DNA of 64,000 nucleotides from Arcuatula senhousia (Eukaryota > Mollusca > Bivalvia > Mytilida > Mytilidae). Each line of letters begins with the position of its first letter. Within the stretch, counting starts at the first letter, position 1. The translations under genes and the position numbers were made by a program. The notes beneath the pieces are model-generated. The model was not told where the DNA came from. It did no database searches and saw only the letters and a list, made by a program, of their open reading frames with translations. Shown here in pieces: positions 54,701-64,000 of the stretch. The DNA lies in assembly GCA_963971305.1 (NCBI GenBank), contig OZ020303.1, forward strand, positions 15,187,184 to 15,251,183, read 5' to 3'.

Positions 54701-54761
54701 CTGCATGTGCATGAAATTTCTGTAGATACTTACAAAGATCATCCTGTTTATTGGATGACAT
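48757..54761 (-). CDS. PLAG1-like: PR/SET-domain protein with seven PLAG-type zinc fingers
   Basis: Six exons, read leftwards: 54734-54761, 54311-54463, 52491-53695, 51833-51985, 51284-51407, 48757-50834. All are GT-AG and in phase, giving 1246 residues. An N-terminal zinc knuckle (WCHDC, C11/C14/C22/H25) precedes a PR/SET domain in three pieces: RARLTCPAGLVIRQ to FGPLYGPV (about 39-83), CNWMMFVRPARN (481-492), and IKVWYSAEYAEMMG (about 521-534). Between the first two lies a glutamine-rich insertion of about 360 residues. Then come a C2HC-like finger (about 560-580), GRPRKGRPKK and RRRGRPPK AT-hook-like motifs, an acidic stretch, and seven C2H2 fingers (736-939). The finger phrases HDPNKKRWVCEECGK, FYTRKDVRRHMITH and FLCQYCPQRFGRKDHLTRH match PLAG1/PLAGL closely, in order and linker. 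The tail is Q-rich. It is a predicted nuclear DNA-binding regulator. The PR domain resembles PRDM4/10/15-type domains; methyltransferase activity is not claimed. Confidence 0.93.
50935..51075. repeat. Repeat fragment in an intron of the PR/PLAG gene
   Basis: Reverse-strand text with TTTTAATGAAACTTTACATG and CAACACCTCCTTAATAACTG resembles single units of the GAAACTTGGTA repeat group. No terminal repeats remain. Confidence 0.4.
53250..53462 (-). repeat. Coding 42-bp minisatellite in the PR-domain insertion
   Basis: In exon 3 of the PR/PLAG gene, five 14-residue units alternate LQQQVSLETQQQAT and LQRQVSLDTQQQAT, so the higher-order unit is 84 bp. The frame stays open, as expected for real coding sequence. 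Antisense ORFs over the same bases are shadows. Confidence 0.9.
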
Positions 54762-54791
54762 GGCTGTAGTGCCGGACTAGTGGCAAATGGC

Positions 54792-56414
54792 CTGAAATAA
54801 ACAAAATTGAGAGTAATTAACTCAAATAGGAATAAGGATGAAACCTTACTTTAACAAAAATGTGTTCAAATTATGCCCCACTAAGGCACTTTGCAATATG
54901 CTTTTATTTGCAATAAAAAAAAACCATGAACTTAGTGTGAGGGATATACTACATGTAATATTTATGATACTTTTTGTTGCCATATTCTGATCCATACATG
55001 TATGTGTAATAAGTTTTATGGTGATATCGAACTTTTATGTATGTGTACTCATACATGGAAAAAACTTTTTGGCCTCTCAGACAATGAGACACAACAATAA
55101 CCAGTACACCTCTTCTTTCCTAATTCAGCATACAGTTAATTCTTTTTAAAGGATATAAGGTAGTGTAGCTAGGGCTAAAAACATGAACCCACCCACTTAC
55201 TTACATCCTATACACTGTTTCACTTACAAATAGTACTTTAATATAAACTTAGATGCAAGGCATGGATAATTTTTAAAGTTTTTACTGTAAACCTTTTCAT
55301 GTATAGGTTACATTAGCTATATAATGATTAGGCATATTTGAGTTTTTTTTTATATATAAGGCAAATTGCCTTTAAAGTCATGCAACAAACAAAGTTATAT
55401 GTTGTTACATGAGATTAATTGACGTCTTTTTGTTAATCAATGCCAATAATAAAGTTATGCATCATTCATTTCTTTTCATTCAAATTATCCAAACAATTCT
55501 GTTATGGTACATGTACATTGTGCATGTATTTTGTTTGCACTTGTTACATTGTGTAAAAACAACTTGAATACATTGTAAATATGTACATGTAGATGCTTTA
55601 TAAGTTCATTAAGTTTAGATAACTTAAGTATAATGGAACAAAAATCCAGTAAATAACTTAAAATTATTATACTTAATACATTTTATTTCAAATATTTTTT
55701 TAAAAGTGTTGAAGGTGCATGTACGTGTATATGTAATTTTTATACGTATAGTATATTACTTTTTATGGTAGCAATGACAATGGAAAACCTCAATAAATAA
55801 CTTTACTTTTTAAGTTTTGTATTCCCTTAAATATCCCCCTAAATGTAAAAAAAAAAAATTTAAAAATTAAGAAATGGACAAAAAAAATTGCACAATTTAA
55901 TAAATATCAAATATGGTAAATATCTATTTTAAAAATTAGTACAAATAATTCTCTTTTTTGCTTATTTTTCATTCACTTTTAATAATAATAATACTCATTA
56001 TTAAAAGTGAAATGATTGATGATATTGGTCCCTTTAAATGATCATAATCATTAGGGGCCACATCAACAAAACATTAATATTGATTTACAATTTAATACAC
56101 AATATGTTGACATGGCATCTTGCATACACAAAGAATTTGTTGTCCCCACACATACTAAAGTGATAAATAGTTGAGTTTTAGAAGGAAAAGTGATAGATAA
56201 TTCTTTTACAATTTTATTGCCGATTTGTGTATTTCGAATAATATCAGAAACCTTGAATACACTCTCAAGCTAGACGGTCACAGGAGGTACAGGGAGGGGT
56301 CAGCACTTCAGAGGCTTTTTCGGGTGCACTGGCATTTCAGATATGAGTCACGAAATTCTTTGGTGGTCGGTAACTTTATAAAGAAAAGAGTCGATTATTT
56401 AAGTTAATTCTTAC
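54792..56414 (-). other. 5' intron of the PR/PLAG gene
   Basis: An acceptor (TTTATTTCAG, minus strand) ends at 54792, so the first coding exon has 30 bases of 5'UTR before the ATG at 54761. A good minus-strand donor (GTAAGAATT) lies at 56414-56406, implying an untranslated first exon whose last base is 56415. The sequence between is AT-rich, with nothing else identified. Confidence 0.5.
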
Positions 56415-56415
56415 C

Positions 56416-56585
56416 CTTTTAACTTGAAAACCAATGGCTAAAATTAATTTTATAGACAAAGAAGGTATTTGTCCCAAGTGTGGCCATTACCGCAATGCAT
56501 TTTGGGATTGCCAACAACATTACGTCAACAATCCAAGATGTCTGCGCCCATGAAAATGGAAATTATGTAAACAAAAAACTCTAAA
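56416..56585. promoter_or_regulatory. Candidate bidirectional promoter, PR/PLAG gene and CHCHD7
   Basis: Only 170 bp separate the minus-strand splice donor at 56415 from the CHCHD7 ATG at 56586, so both start sites should lie here. Seen: CCAAT (56431-56435), GCATTTTGGGA (resembling a ZNF143 site), TTACGTCA CRE-like (56520-56527) and CCAAGATGTC YY1-like (56533-56542). An 11-codon upstream ORF (56538-56570), in frame with CHCHD7 but stopped before it, could damp translation if the leader includes it. No TATA box was recognised. The site assignments are by motif only. Confidence 0.5.
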
Positions 56586-59500
56586 ATGCCGTTAAGCGAA
56601 GAAGAATATAATAAATTCGAGAGACTTGATGCGATCAGACAGAAACGACGAGAAAAGAAGAAACAAAATCTTGATGAATACTTCCAAGAATTAAAGGATC
56701 AGCCTTGTGCCCGGGTATAAGCACTGTTTATTATATTCAAGTTCAACTTTAAATGACATTGTAAATAAATGCATGAAATGTTTATCATAAGCTTATTTCT
56801 GGACACCCGTATTTCATTAAAAGAAATGCATTGTAACCTTGCCAATTGCAAAAGATATACAATTTGCACATTTCATGTTGAAGCCTCTTGCTGCCACAAG
56901 GACATAATAATGATATGTGTACACTACCGGCTCGCTGCCACAGTGACACAGACACATACATGTATGTCAATCGGACCAAGACATAACAAGTCATTCCCTA
57001 TAATTTAACACCCCCGTTCATAATATAGAATATCAGACTTTTTTGACAGAATAACCAGTAAACAATATGGACCCAAATATAAAAGTTTTTTCACGTATTG
57101 TAAACCTAGCAACGTCAAAAATAATATGATAATAGGTGCAACCTAAAATGGGACACAGTTTTAGAATATTTTGTAAAAAAATGTCATTGATCAATCAAGT
57201 AATAATTACAAACATCGAATTATTTGTGCAAATTACAAATATTTGTAACATTCTAAAATAGTGTCAAAATGTAATAGGATGACGTTGACGGGACGAAATA
57301 ACCTTCTTTTGGTGTTACGTAATCCATGACGTCATTTCCAGGTCAGAGTATTTCGCGCTCCAGCAGAAGTAAACAAAGCAACCTTTTTTTTCTGCCAGGT
57401 TTGGGGTGATTTTCTGTATACCAATATATCTTTTTAGAAGTATTGGGTGGAGAAAATTGATATAAAAACCTGGCAGAAAATGACGACTTGTTTCAATCAG
57501 GATTTTGGAAAAAACACTGGAACATGATGCACATGCACAGGATAAATTTAAAAATCTCCATGATCAGCTAAGGTAAGACCATCTTTTTTTTACTATTCAG
57601 TGTTGTAAAGCTTTATTTAAAATATGTTCTCAAACATCCCCGGGTAAACATTGCCATAAATTTGTTGAAATACCAGTAAACAATCACTGATCCATGTTTA
57701 CAATCACGATTATTCCTAACGCACCTGTTTACAATGACCATTCTCGCGAGAACTTGGCGAGATCATTTCATCTCTATGACAACGAGAGTTTCATTGGAAA
57801 TATATTTAGAGAGTTAGTTTTTGACTTTCCTTCCGTATTCCCCTGTATATTTTTAAAAGAAATTTAACTGTGGTTATTAAATCTAAATTATTAAAAATTT
57901 CTTCAAAAAAAAGCATAGAATTTCTGGCCCCATAGAATTCGTGCCTAGTGCGCTTGCGCGCACTCGGCACATCCGTTAAAAAATTACAAACCATTAACTT
58001 TTGGAAATTTCTACATATGTGGGAGTGCGTCCCATATAAAAAAAGACGTCACATTTGAACTAAGGTTGCAACATTGTGGCCTTGACAACGTCATACAAAA
58101 TTTCAATTTGGCAGCAAGAGGGTTCAGCACCTCAAGATCTACATGCCCTGATATTTTCAAGAAGATCCAACAACAGATGTTGGAGTTATTGCCCTTTTTC
58201 CGGATTCCCGCCCCCCCCACTTATTTAGCCCTATATCTTGAAAACTATACGAGATATTTCAAAAATTCAAATTGCATATGATTAAGTACATCAAGATCTA
58301 CATTTCATGTAATTAGGTCAAAGTTGTAGGGCCATTTCTTTAAGGAGTTATTTCCCTTTAAAGCGACAAAATTTACCATTTTTTGTTACTTTTCCTCTGA
58401 ATTTCAAAGCTTAACTTGTCTGACACCATTAGACCAACTGCATTTAAACTTTGCAATCTTGTCTTATAGCATACATGCTACAATTCTATCGTTTCGGATT
58501 TTTGATTCGTCAAAAAACATAGCTGCCATGGCTAAAAATAGAATAAGGGGTAAATTGCAGTTTTTTGCTTATAACTCAAAAATGGTTAAAGATATCAAAA
58601 TTGTGCAAGAATCAAAAGTGATCAGCATATTAAGATCCACCTGTCCTGAAATTTTGAAAAAGATCTGACTTCTGATGTGGGAGTAATTGTCCTTTTTCAT
58701 AATTTTGGTCAAATTCTCCATTTATTAAGACCTATATCTTGAAAACTAAACAAGATATTTAGAAATATAAATTGCATATGGTTAAGCACAATAATATCTA
58801 CATAATATGTGTATCTGTGTAGTTCAGGTGAGCGATTCAGGATCCTTGGAGCCTCTTCTTAAAAACACACCACAACAACATAGATGTGATGGATTTGTCA
58901 TGACAAAGCTGGAGATTGGACAAAAAGCAGGAGATTTTCAACAATCATTAAAATTGCATTTCAATGTCAATTAAGGGCAATAGCGTGTGCCAATAAAACA
59001 TGGTTTCACTGTTTATACATTATCGAGTCAATTACGGCAATAAACCTTCAATTATCATTTTACCTGTTAAATTAATGTCTGCCTAATTGACAATCCCCTT
59101 AAACACCACTGAACAATTGAATTAATTGTCTATGAAACTAATAAAAAGTGGGAGATTACACAAAAAGTCAGGAGAAAGGGAGATGGGTCAAAAAGTCAGG
59201 AGATTTTTTCTCCTGGTGGGAGAATCACATGTATGCAACAAAAGATACAATTGTGGGCCAAACTGGAACCAACAACTCGAATTCCCATCAAAATCAGAGT
59301 AATAAAAAAGACAATTCAACCAAAATAATTAACATTAAAATTTTACTATTTGAAAACAGTTAAATAAATCAATGTTAATTGCAAAGTTCTATACAGTATA
59401 GAAGTTCTCACATTCACACTATTTTGCCAGTCAAAATACATTTTGTACATTTCACTTCTAAGCCGAAATATAGTCTCAATGTTCTATTCTTTTATAGCCA

Positions 59501-62500
59501 GTAGAATTATGCTTTTCACACCATTGAAATCTGAAAATTCCTGTGTAAATGTAATGTAACAAGCATTCTGAGAGTATTGCAAAATAATACTTAGTCCCCT
59601 ACCGGCCTCATATTTCAGTCACTGGTAACAATTTGTCAAACAAATGAATACCTAAACTTGATCAGTTTATTATCTACAAGGAACAATAAAAAAGTTTAGA
59701 AAAGAAAATTGCAATAGATTTTCAAACTTCAATGGGCCATATCTTCCATAAAAATTTGTGGACTGGCACGAAACTCAAACTTGATCTGTAACTCATCAAG
59801 GATCTGTAACTCATCAAGGTAAACTCACAGACAAAAAATCAGTTCATTATCTATAAGTTTAGAAAAAAAAAAATGTGGAAAACTGATATTTTAGTGAATT
59901 TTCAGAGTTCAAAGGGCCATAACTCCCATAAACATTTGTGGATCGGCACGAAACTCAAACTTGATCTGTAACTCATCAAGTAAACTCACATACCAAAAAT
60001 CAGTTCATTATCTATAAGCGTTTAGAAAAAAAGTGCGGAAAACTGATATTTTAGTGAATTTTCAAAGTTCAAAGGGCCATAACTCTCATAAAAAATTGTG
60101 GACCGGCACGAAACTCAAACTTGATCTGTAACTTATCAAGGTAAACTCACATACCAAAAATCAGTTCATTCTCTATAAGAGATAAGAAAAAAAGTGCAGA
60201 AAACTGATATTTTAGTGAATTTTCAAAGTTCAAAGGGCCATAACTCCCATAAAAAATTGTGGACCGGCACGAAACTCAAACTTGATCTGTAACTCATCAA
60301 GGTAAACTCACATATCAAAAATCAGTTCATTATCTATAAGCGTTTAGAAAAAAAGTGCGGAAAACTGAAATTTTAGTGAATTTTCAAAGTTCAAAGGGCC
60401 ATAACTCCCATAAAAAATTGTGGACCCGCAGGAAACTTAAACTTGATCTGTAACTCATCAAGGTAAACTCACATACCAAAAATCAGTTCATTATCTGTAA
60501 GCGTTTAGAAAAAAAGTGTGGAAAACTGAAATTTTAGTGAATTTTCAAAGTTCAAAGGGCCATAACTCCCACAAAAAATTGTGGACCGGCAGGAAACTTA
60601 AACTTGATCTGTAACTCATCAAGGTAAACACACATACCAAAAATCAGTTCATTATCTATAAGCATTTAGAAAAAAAGTGCGGAAAACTGAGGCGTGACAG
60701 ACAGACGGACCGACAGAGCGCAAACCTATAGTCCCCTTCGGCTTTCGCCGGTAGGGGACTAAAAAATCATAAACATGCAGCAGTCATATCATACTGCTTT
60801 AGGCATTGCTCATATTCTGTTTGAAAACCAGAATCGTTTCTCTGGGTTCATATGGTATTAAAAAAATGAGCACATTTATATCTGTTTGTTGATCTGTATT
60901 TCAGGAAAGAAAAATGGTTATGGGCTGTTTAAATGACACTGGGTACGACAGAAGTCAATGTGAATTACATTTTGAAAATTATAGAAACTGTAAAAAGTTT
61001 TGGGTAAGTTAAAATTTTCTTCTTAGTTATGTAATTTTTCTTGTCACTTCATACAGGTAAAAGTTTGGATTAGCATTTATCATTTGATCTTCGTTACATG
61101 TTCTTTAAAACTAAGATGACCATTTTCAATCAGTTTTCCCCACTTTAGGGTCAGCACAAATCAAATCAAATAAACTTTATTATTATATAGATATAGATGA
61201 AATACTGTGATTTCCGAGTTAAGTATATTTCTAGATATTCATGAAGTGAATTACAGGGTTTATTTTACCCTTGTGAAGTTTCCCACGAAGAATACATAAC
61301 ATATATTAGTACACAATACACAATTCATTGATCAATAATTTCTTATTTTTTCATTATTTTGATGATCTATTTGTCATGTTTATCCAAATTATTTATATGA
61401 TAAATAATATAACTAATTTGGGGTGGCCAATATCAATTTTAATGTCACTTGTGTCGAATAACGCTAGGGGATTCGTGCCTGGAGCCTGTTGAATCCCGGC
61501 GTTATTTGACACTTGTGACATTAAATTTGATATTCGCCCCCCCCATTAGTTATACTATAATTAACAGTCGATAAAACATATACAAATAGCATAAATTCTG
61601 GTGAGCTTTTGATCGGATCAACTCCTCAGAAAGTATTCAGCCAAATTTTGATCGACTTAACTCCTCAGAAAGTATTCAGCCAAATTTCTATTCAAAATCA
61701 GGAAATGTTGATTGATTAAATCACAAAAGGCATAAAAAAATTAAAGACTACTGTTCAGCTTATCCTCTAAAATTACAAACAAAAGCTGCATTATACTTAG
61801 TACAATGTATATTGTATAGACATTTCTCTTACTGTTGTGCAATATTATCTAGTTCTCGCGAGATGAGATTTTTTTTGCGTATCACACCCAACATGATGTG
61901 ATATTCAATTTCAAGCAATTTGATTGGCTGTCCGTGTGAGACACCACAGTTAGATATGCACCTCGTGGAAGCGTGCTTACTTTTGTTTGAACACCTGTTG
62001 ATCTGGCTTGAATAAAAAGACAATCCTATGAGTTATAATTAAAAAAGTAATTTTTGGGCCTATACTTTCAAGTTAGACAGTTAGAGAAAAAGGTTTCACA
62101 ACTACAAGTGATGAGATCTGATTTTCATCACACTCGTAACAAAAGTCGTTAAATATTTGTCAAAGGAAACTCGAAAATGCTTATTTGACAAATATCTAAC
62201 TCGGTGTGATAAAAATTTGTATCTCATCACTTAGAGCTGTGAAACCTGTATTTACATCATATGTAGTTGTGCATATTACCAGATATTATACAAGAAACAA
62301 TACTCTGACAGAAACAAATTTTCATGAAAAAAAAATCTATAGATTATCTGATGCATAGTAACATTGACTACCAAATTGACTTCTACTTTCAGAATAAAGT
62401 TTATTGGCACAGAACATTTAAAAGAATTAAACCTAGGATGCCCCCACCAGAAGAAAGGGAAGCAGTGATGAAGGAATACATGGAAAAAGAAGGATTTTGG

Positions 62501-62506
62501 ACATAA
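56586..62506 (+). CDS. CHCHD7: CHCHD7/COX23-like twin CX9C mitochondrial protein
   Basis: Three exons, 56586-56714, 60905-61003 and 62393-62506, give 113 residues, all phase 0 with GT-AG introns. After a charged, probably coiled-coil N-terminus (EEEYNKFERLDAIRQKRREK), the CHCH fold shows C-X9-C (CARERKMVMGC) and C-X9-C (CELHFENYRNC). Between them lies LNDTGYDRSQ, and after them KKFWNKVYWHRTF and KPRMPPPEERE. Human CHCHD7 has the same CX9C pair, the YDR and NCRRFW motifs and the KPFMP..ER tail, but is shorter at the N-terminus (85 aa). Family members are imported into the mitochondrial intermembrane space by the MIA40 oxidative pathway; yeast COX23 is linked to cytochrome oxidase assembly. Intron 1 carries several repeats. 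Confidence 0.92.
57387..57480. repeat. Short inverted repeat (snap-back) in CHCHD7 intron 1
   Basis: TTTTCTGCCAGGTTT (about 57388-57402) and its exact reverse complement AAACCTGGCAGAAAA (57466-57480) are separated by about 63 bp. It could be a tiny foldback element. Confidence 0.6.
57501..57572 (+). other. Orphan exon-like block
   Basis: TTTCAATCAG precedes, and GTAAGACC follows, a 72-bp block with one open frame. It encodes an alpha-helical-looking stretch, ILEKTLEHDAHAQD then KFKNLHDQL. Its phase does not fit CHCHD7, and there is no start codon in frame before the upstream TGA. It may be chance, or an exon of an unseen transcript. Confidence 0.2.
58080..58857. repeat. Diverged family A repeat, copy in CHCHD7 intron 1
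   Basis: The right end TTCAGGTGAGCGATTCAGGA plus a degraded hairpin matches family A. Internal words TATATCTTGAAAACTA and GGAGTTATTTCCCTTTAAAG recur about 450-480 bp apart. The left end is not preserved. Confidence 0.55.
59591..60762 (-). repeat. Interspersed repeat, TTAGTCCCCTACCGG-ended family
   Basis: Perfect 15-bp terminal inverted repeats TTAGTCCCCTACCGG and CCGGTAGGGGACTAA. On the minus strand the element begins with a hairpin (CCCCTACCGG cgaaag CCGAAGGGG), then GGTCCGTCTGTCTGTC, then about seven units. AACTGA recurs at 59881, 60041, 60202, 60363, 60524 and 60685, steps of 160-161 bp. The unit includes GGGCCATAACTCCCATAAA and GAAACTCAAACTTGATCTG. It is non-coding. Confidence 0.8.
61409..61553. 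mobile_element. Foldback/MITE-like element 1
   Basis: Ends ATAACTAAT and ATTAGTTAT. The arms continue with AATGTCACTTGTGTCGAATA against TTATTTGACACTTGTGACAT, so nearly the whole 145 bp folds on itself. It lies in CHCHD7 intron 2. Confidence 0.6.
62091..62248. mobile_element. Foldback/MITE-like element 2
   Basis: AGGTTTCACA at the left pairs with TGTGAAACCT at the right. Inside, AAGTGATGAGAT pairs with ATCTCATCACTT, and TATTTGTCAAA pairs with TTTGACAAATA. It is 158 bp, in CHCHD7 intron 2, ending about 145 bp before the last exon. Confidence 0.6.
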
Positions 62507-62836
62507 TCATATGTTTTTATTAGTTTTTTTTTTTACAAAATATTGTTTGTACATACAGTATATAATTTGAATAGCATTAGAACATTTGTGAATTGATGAA
62601 TGAATCATAATAATTATTAGATAAGTCTTCTAAATGTCTAAAAAGGGCATTTAGTAGTGTAAATGGTTATGAACCTTATTTTAAGTTGTTATTTAGAGAT
62701 ATTTGCTCTTTTTATTCTCAGGCATTAATTTAAAGATCTTGATTTGAATGGAGAGAATCACATTTGTATATGATTGAGACTGGTTGTAGATCAATCATCA
62801 ATTAATGTCATGAATGTATGGAAATTATGGTTTTTC

Positions 62837-62842
62837 AATAAA
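62837..62842 (+). terminator. CHCHD7: Candidate CHCHD7 polyadenylation signal
   Basis: AATAAA lies 331 bp after the stop codon in the sense orientation. It is the first clear canonical hexamer downstream that I noticed. Confidence 0.5.
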
Positions 62843-63230
62843 AACTTTTAAAGATTTTACAAAACTCATCATATTTATCGTGAAAATTTCATACATTTAA
62901 GAGCAATTCCAGATTTGGGGACCTACAGACCCTATAGGCCAAATTTTACGGGTACAAGGTACATGTGTATTTTCAGATATTTTTTAATAAATTAATTTAG
63001 ATCAAGATCAATCTGAATGCTTAAAACGTACAATAGATAATACTATGAAATAAAACATTCAGATGATATGCGTACAATTTGAAAACTTGTGTTATTTTTC
63101 AATGGATGAGGTTTCTGAACAGTTTGGGTTCAAAATGGGGAATTTAATTTATAAATTGTTTTAAAATTAGTTTTTTCTTTCATTTTATTTTTGAATTGAG
63201 AAAACATGTAATTGAAATTAATTTATAAGA

Positions 63231-63378
63231 AATGACCACAATATTTTTTCTGTCTATTCGAAATGCTCATTTAAAAATGTGGCAAAAACTTTAGTGTAAC
63301 CTGCTTCACAGGTTACACAGTGTGTGCCACATTTTGAAATGTTATTTCTTCATCGACAGAAAAAATATTGTGGTCATT
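63231..63378. mobile_element. Foldback/MITE-like element 3
   Basis: AATGACCACAATATTTTTTC at the left is the exact reverse complement of GAAAAAATATTGTGGTCATT at the right. The inner arms pair AAAAATGTGGCA with TGCCACATTTT, and the centre is GTAACCTGcttcaCAGGTTAC. It is 148 bp, between CHCHD7 and the last gene. Confidence 0.7.
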
Positions 63379-63516
63379 CCTTAAAAAGCAACATAAAGGA
63401 TAATCATATTTTTAAAAAATGCATGGTGGGAGAAATAAAAAGTGCCCTCCAACCTCCAATGAAATTAATTCTTTAATAGCCCTAATCTATTTCATATTTC
63501 AATCATACAAAAAAGT

Positions 63517-63797
63517 TTAATTTATAGAGTAATATATATCTTGATCATCAGCATATTGATAGTCATTTGATATGTTCACATCCTTGTCATCTTTAGAAGG
63601 TTCAAGATAATAATCATTTGTATTTGTAGCTTTGCCGGATGGTTCGAGGTAGTATTCACTTTTATTAGGAGGTTGACTGTAATCATTTGCCTTCCTATCT
63701 CCTGTGGCATTTTCTAGTGAGTCATAATATTCCAAAGGCTCTTCTGTAATCTTCTTGTCTTGTAATTTCTCTTTTGTAGCCTTCTTTTTGAAAGACA
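63517..63797 (-). CDS. Last exon of an unidentified gene with a tyrosine-rich C-terminus
   Basis: The exon starts after TTTTCAAG (minus strand) and ends at the stop at 63517-63519, encoding about 92 residues in split-codon phase. The sequence is Lys-rich at first (SFKKKATKEKLQDKK), then has repeated tyrosine motifs: EYYDSL, SEYYLEPS, NDYYLEPS, NDYQYADD and IYYSI. Two fit Y-x-x-L/I (YDSL, YYSI), and the doubled YYLEPS is an internal repeat. Such tails occur on the cytoplasmic side of membrane receptors where tyrosines are phosphorylated, but no membrane or ectodomain exon is in the window, so the family is unknown. The remainder lies beyond the right edge. Confidence 0.6.
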
Positions 63798-64000
63798 CTT
63801 GAAAAGGACATGATAATTATTTCATAAGGTTTTAAAATTTTGGTTTAGGATTTGTATAACATGAAAACACAAATATTCTAGAAAAAACAGTCATCAGTAT
63901 CTAATTACTTTACCTTGTTATGTCAAATTTTAAAATTGGCATAAAATATGCAAAAGTTCAGTGCAATGTGATTTGACTTGTATAAAAATCATTTGTAACT

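Noticed and set aside
57920..57980. GC-rich palindromic patch (GTGCGCTTGCGCGCAC) as a promoter
   Set aside because: It is only a short CpG-rich palindrome, with no gene start that I can attach to it.

Overview
This is a eukaryotic, AT-rich, intron-rich animal window. The genes have short coding exons with GT-AG introns of up to about 10 kb, and the introns are full of repeats. Several repeats look like mussel/bivalve repeats as I know them: mobile-element stretches rich in the GTCCGTC motif, a SINE-like motif around GATGAGATGTGGAATAAGTG, and reverse transcriptase debris. The best guess is a marine bivalve mollusc, probably a mussel. The class assignment is inference.

Layout. (1) 1-3305 is non-coding with one repeat. 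(2) 3306-33969 (+) is a complete 13-exon SGK3 kinase gene (PX domain plus AGC kinase, 505 aa), with a candidate PX-less alternative first exon at 14319-14413. (3) 39159-45590 (+) is a complete 6-exon DHRS11-type short-chain dehydrogenase (248 aa). Its third intron carries a 32-bp satellite array split by a Penelope-like retroelement remnant. (4) 54761 down to 48757 (-) is a complete 6-exon, 1246-aa nuclear protein. It joins an N-terminal PR/SET domain, AT-hook-like basic motifs and seven C2H2 fingers that match the PLAG family finger by finger. (5) 56586-62506 (+) is a 3-exon CHCHD7/COX23-like twin CX9C mitochondrial protein (113 aa), head-to-head with gene 4 across a very short candidate bidirectional promoter. 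(6) 63517-63797 (-) is the last exon of a gene that runs off the right edge, encoding a tyrosine-rich tail.

The most notable biology is gene 4. PLAG1 and CHCHD7 are also head-to-head neighbours in human, so the microsynteny and the finger block both call it a PLAG orthologue. Yet it carries a PR domain that vertebrate PLAG proteins lack, and that domain is interrupted by about 360 residues of glutamine-rich sequence encoded by one long exon. SGK3 also lies on the same human chromosome arm as PLAG1/CHCHD7 (8q), which suggests an old linkage group.

The other striking layer is the repeats. At least seven families with little overall similarity share one blueprint: terminal inverted repeats, a terminal hairpin, a CCGTC-rich stretch, then internal units of about 157-174 bp, most with a GAAACTTGGTA-like word. 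Several are nested inside each other. Three foldback elements of about 150 bp lie between 61.4 and 63.4 kb. No tRNA, rRNA or CRISPR array was seen.
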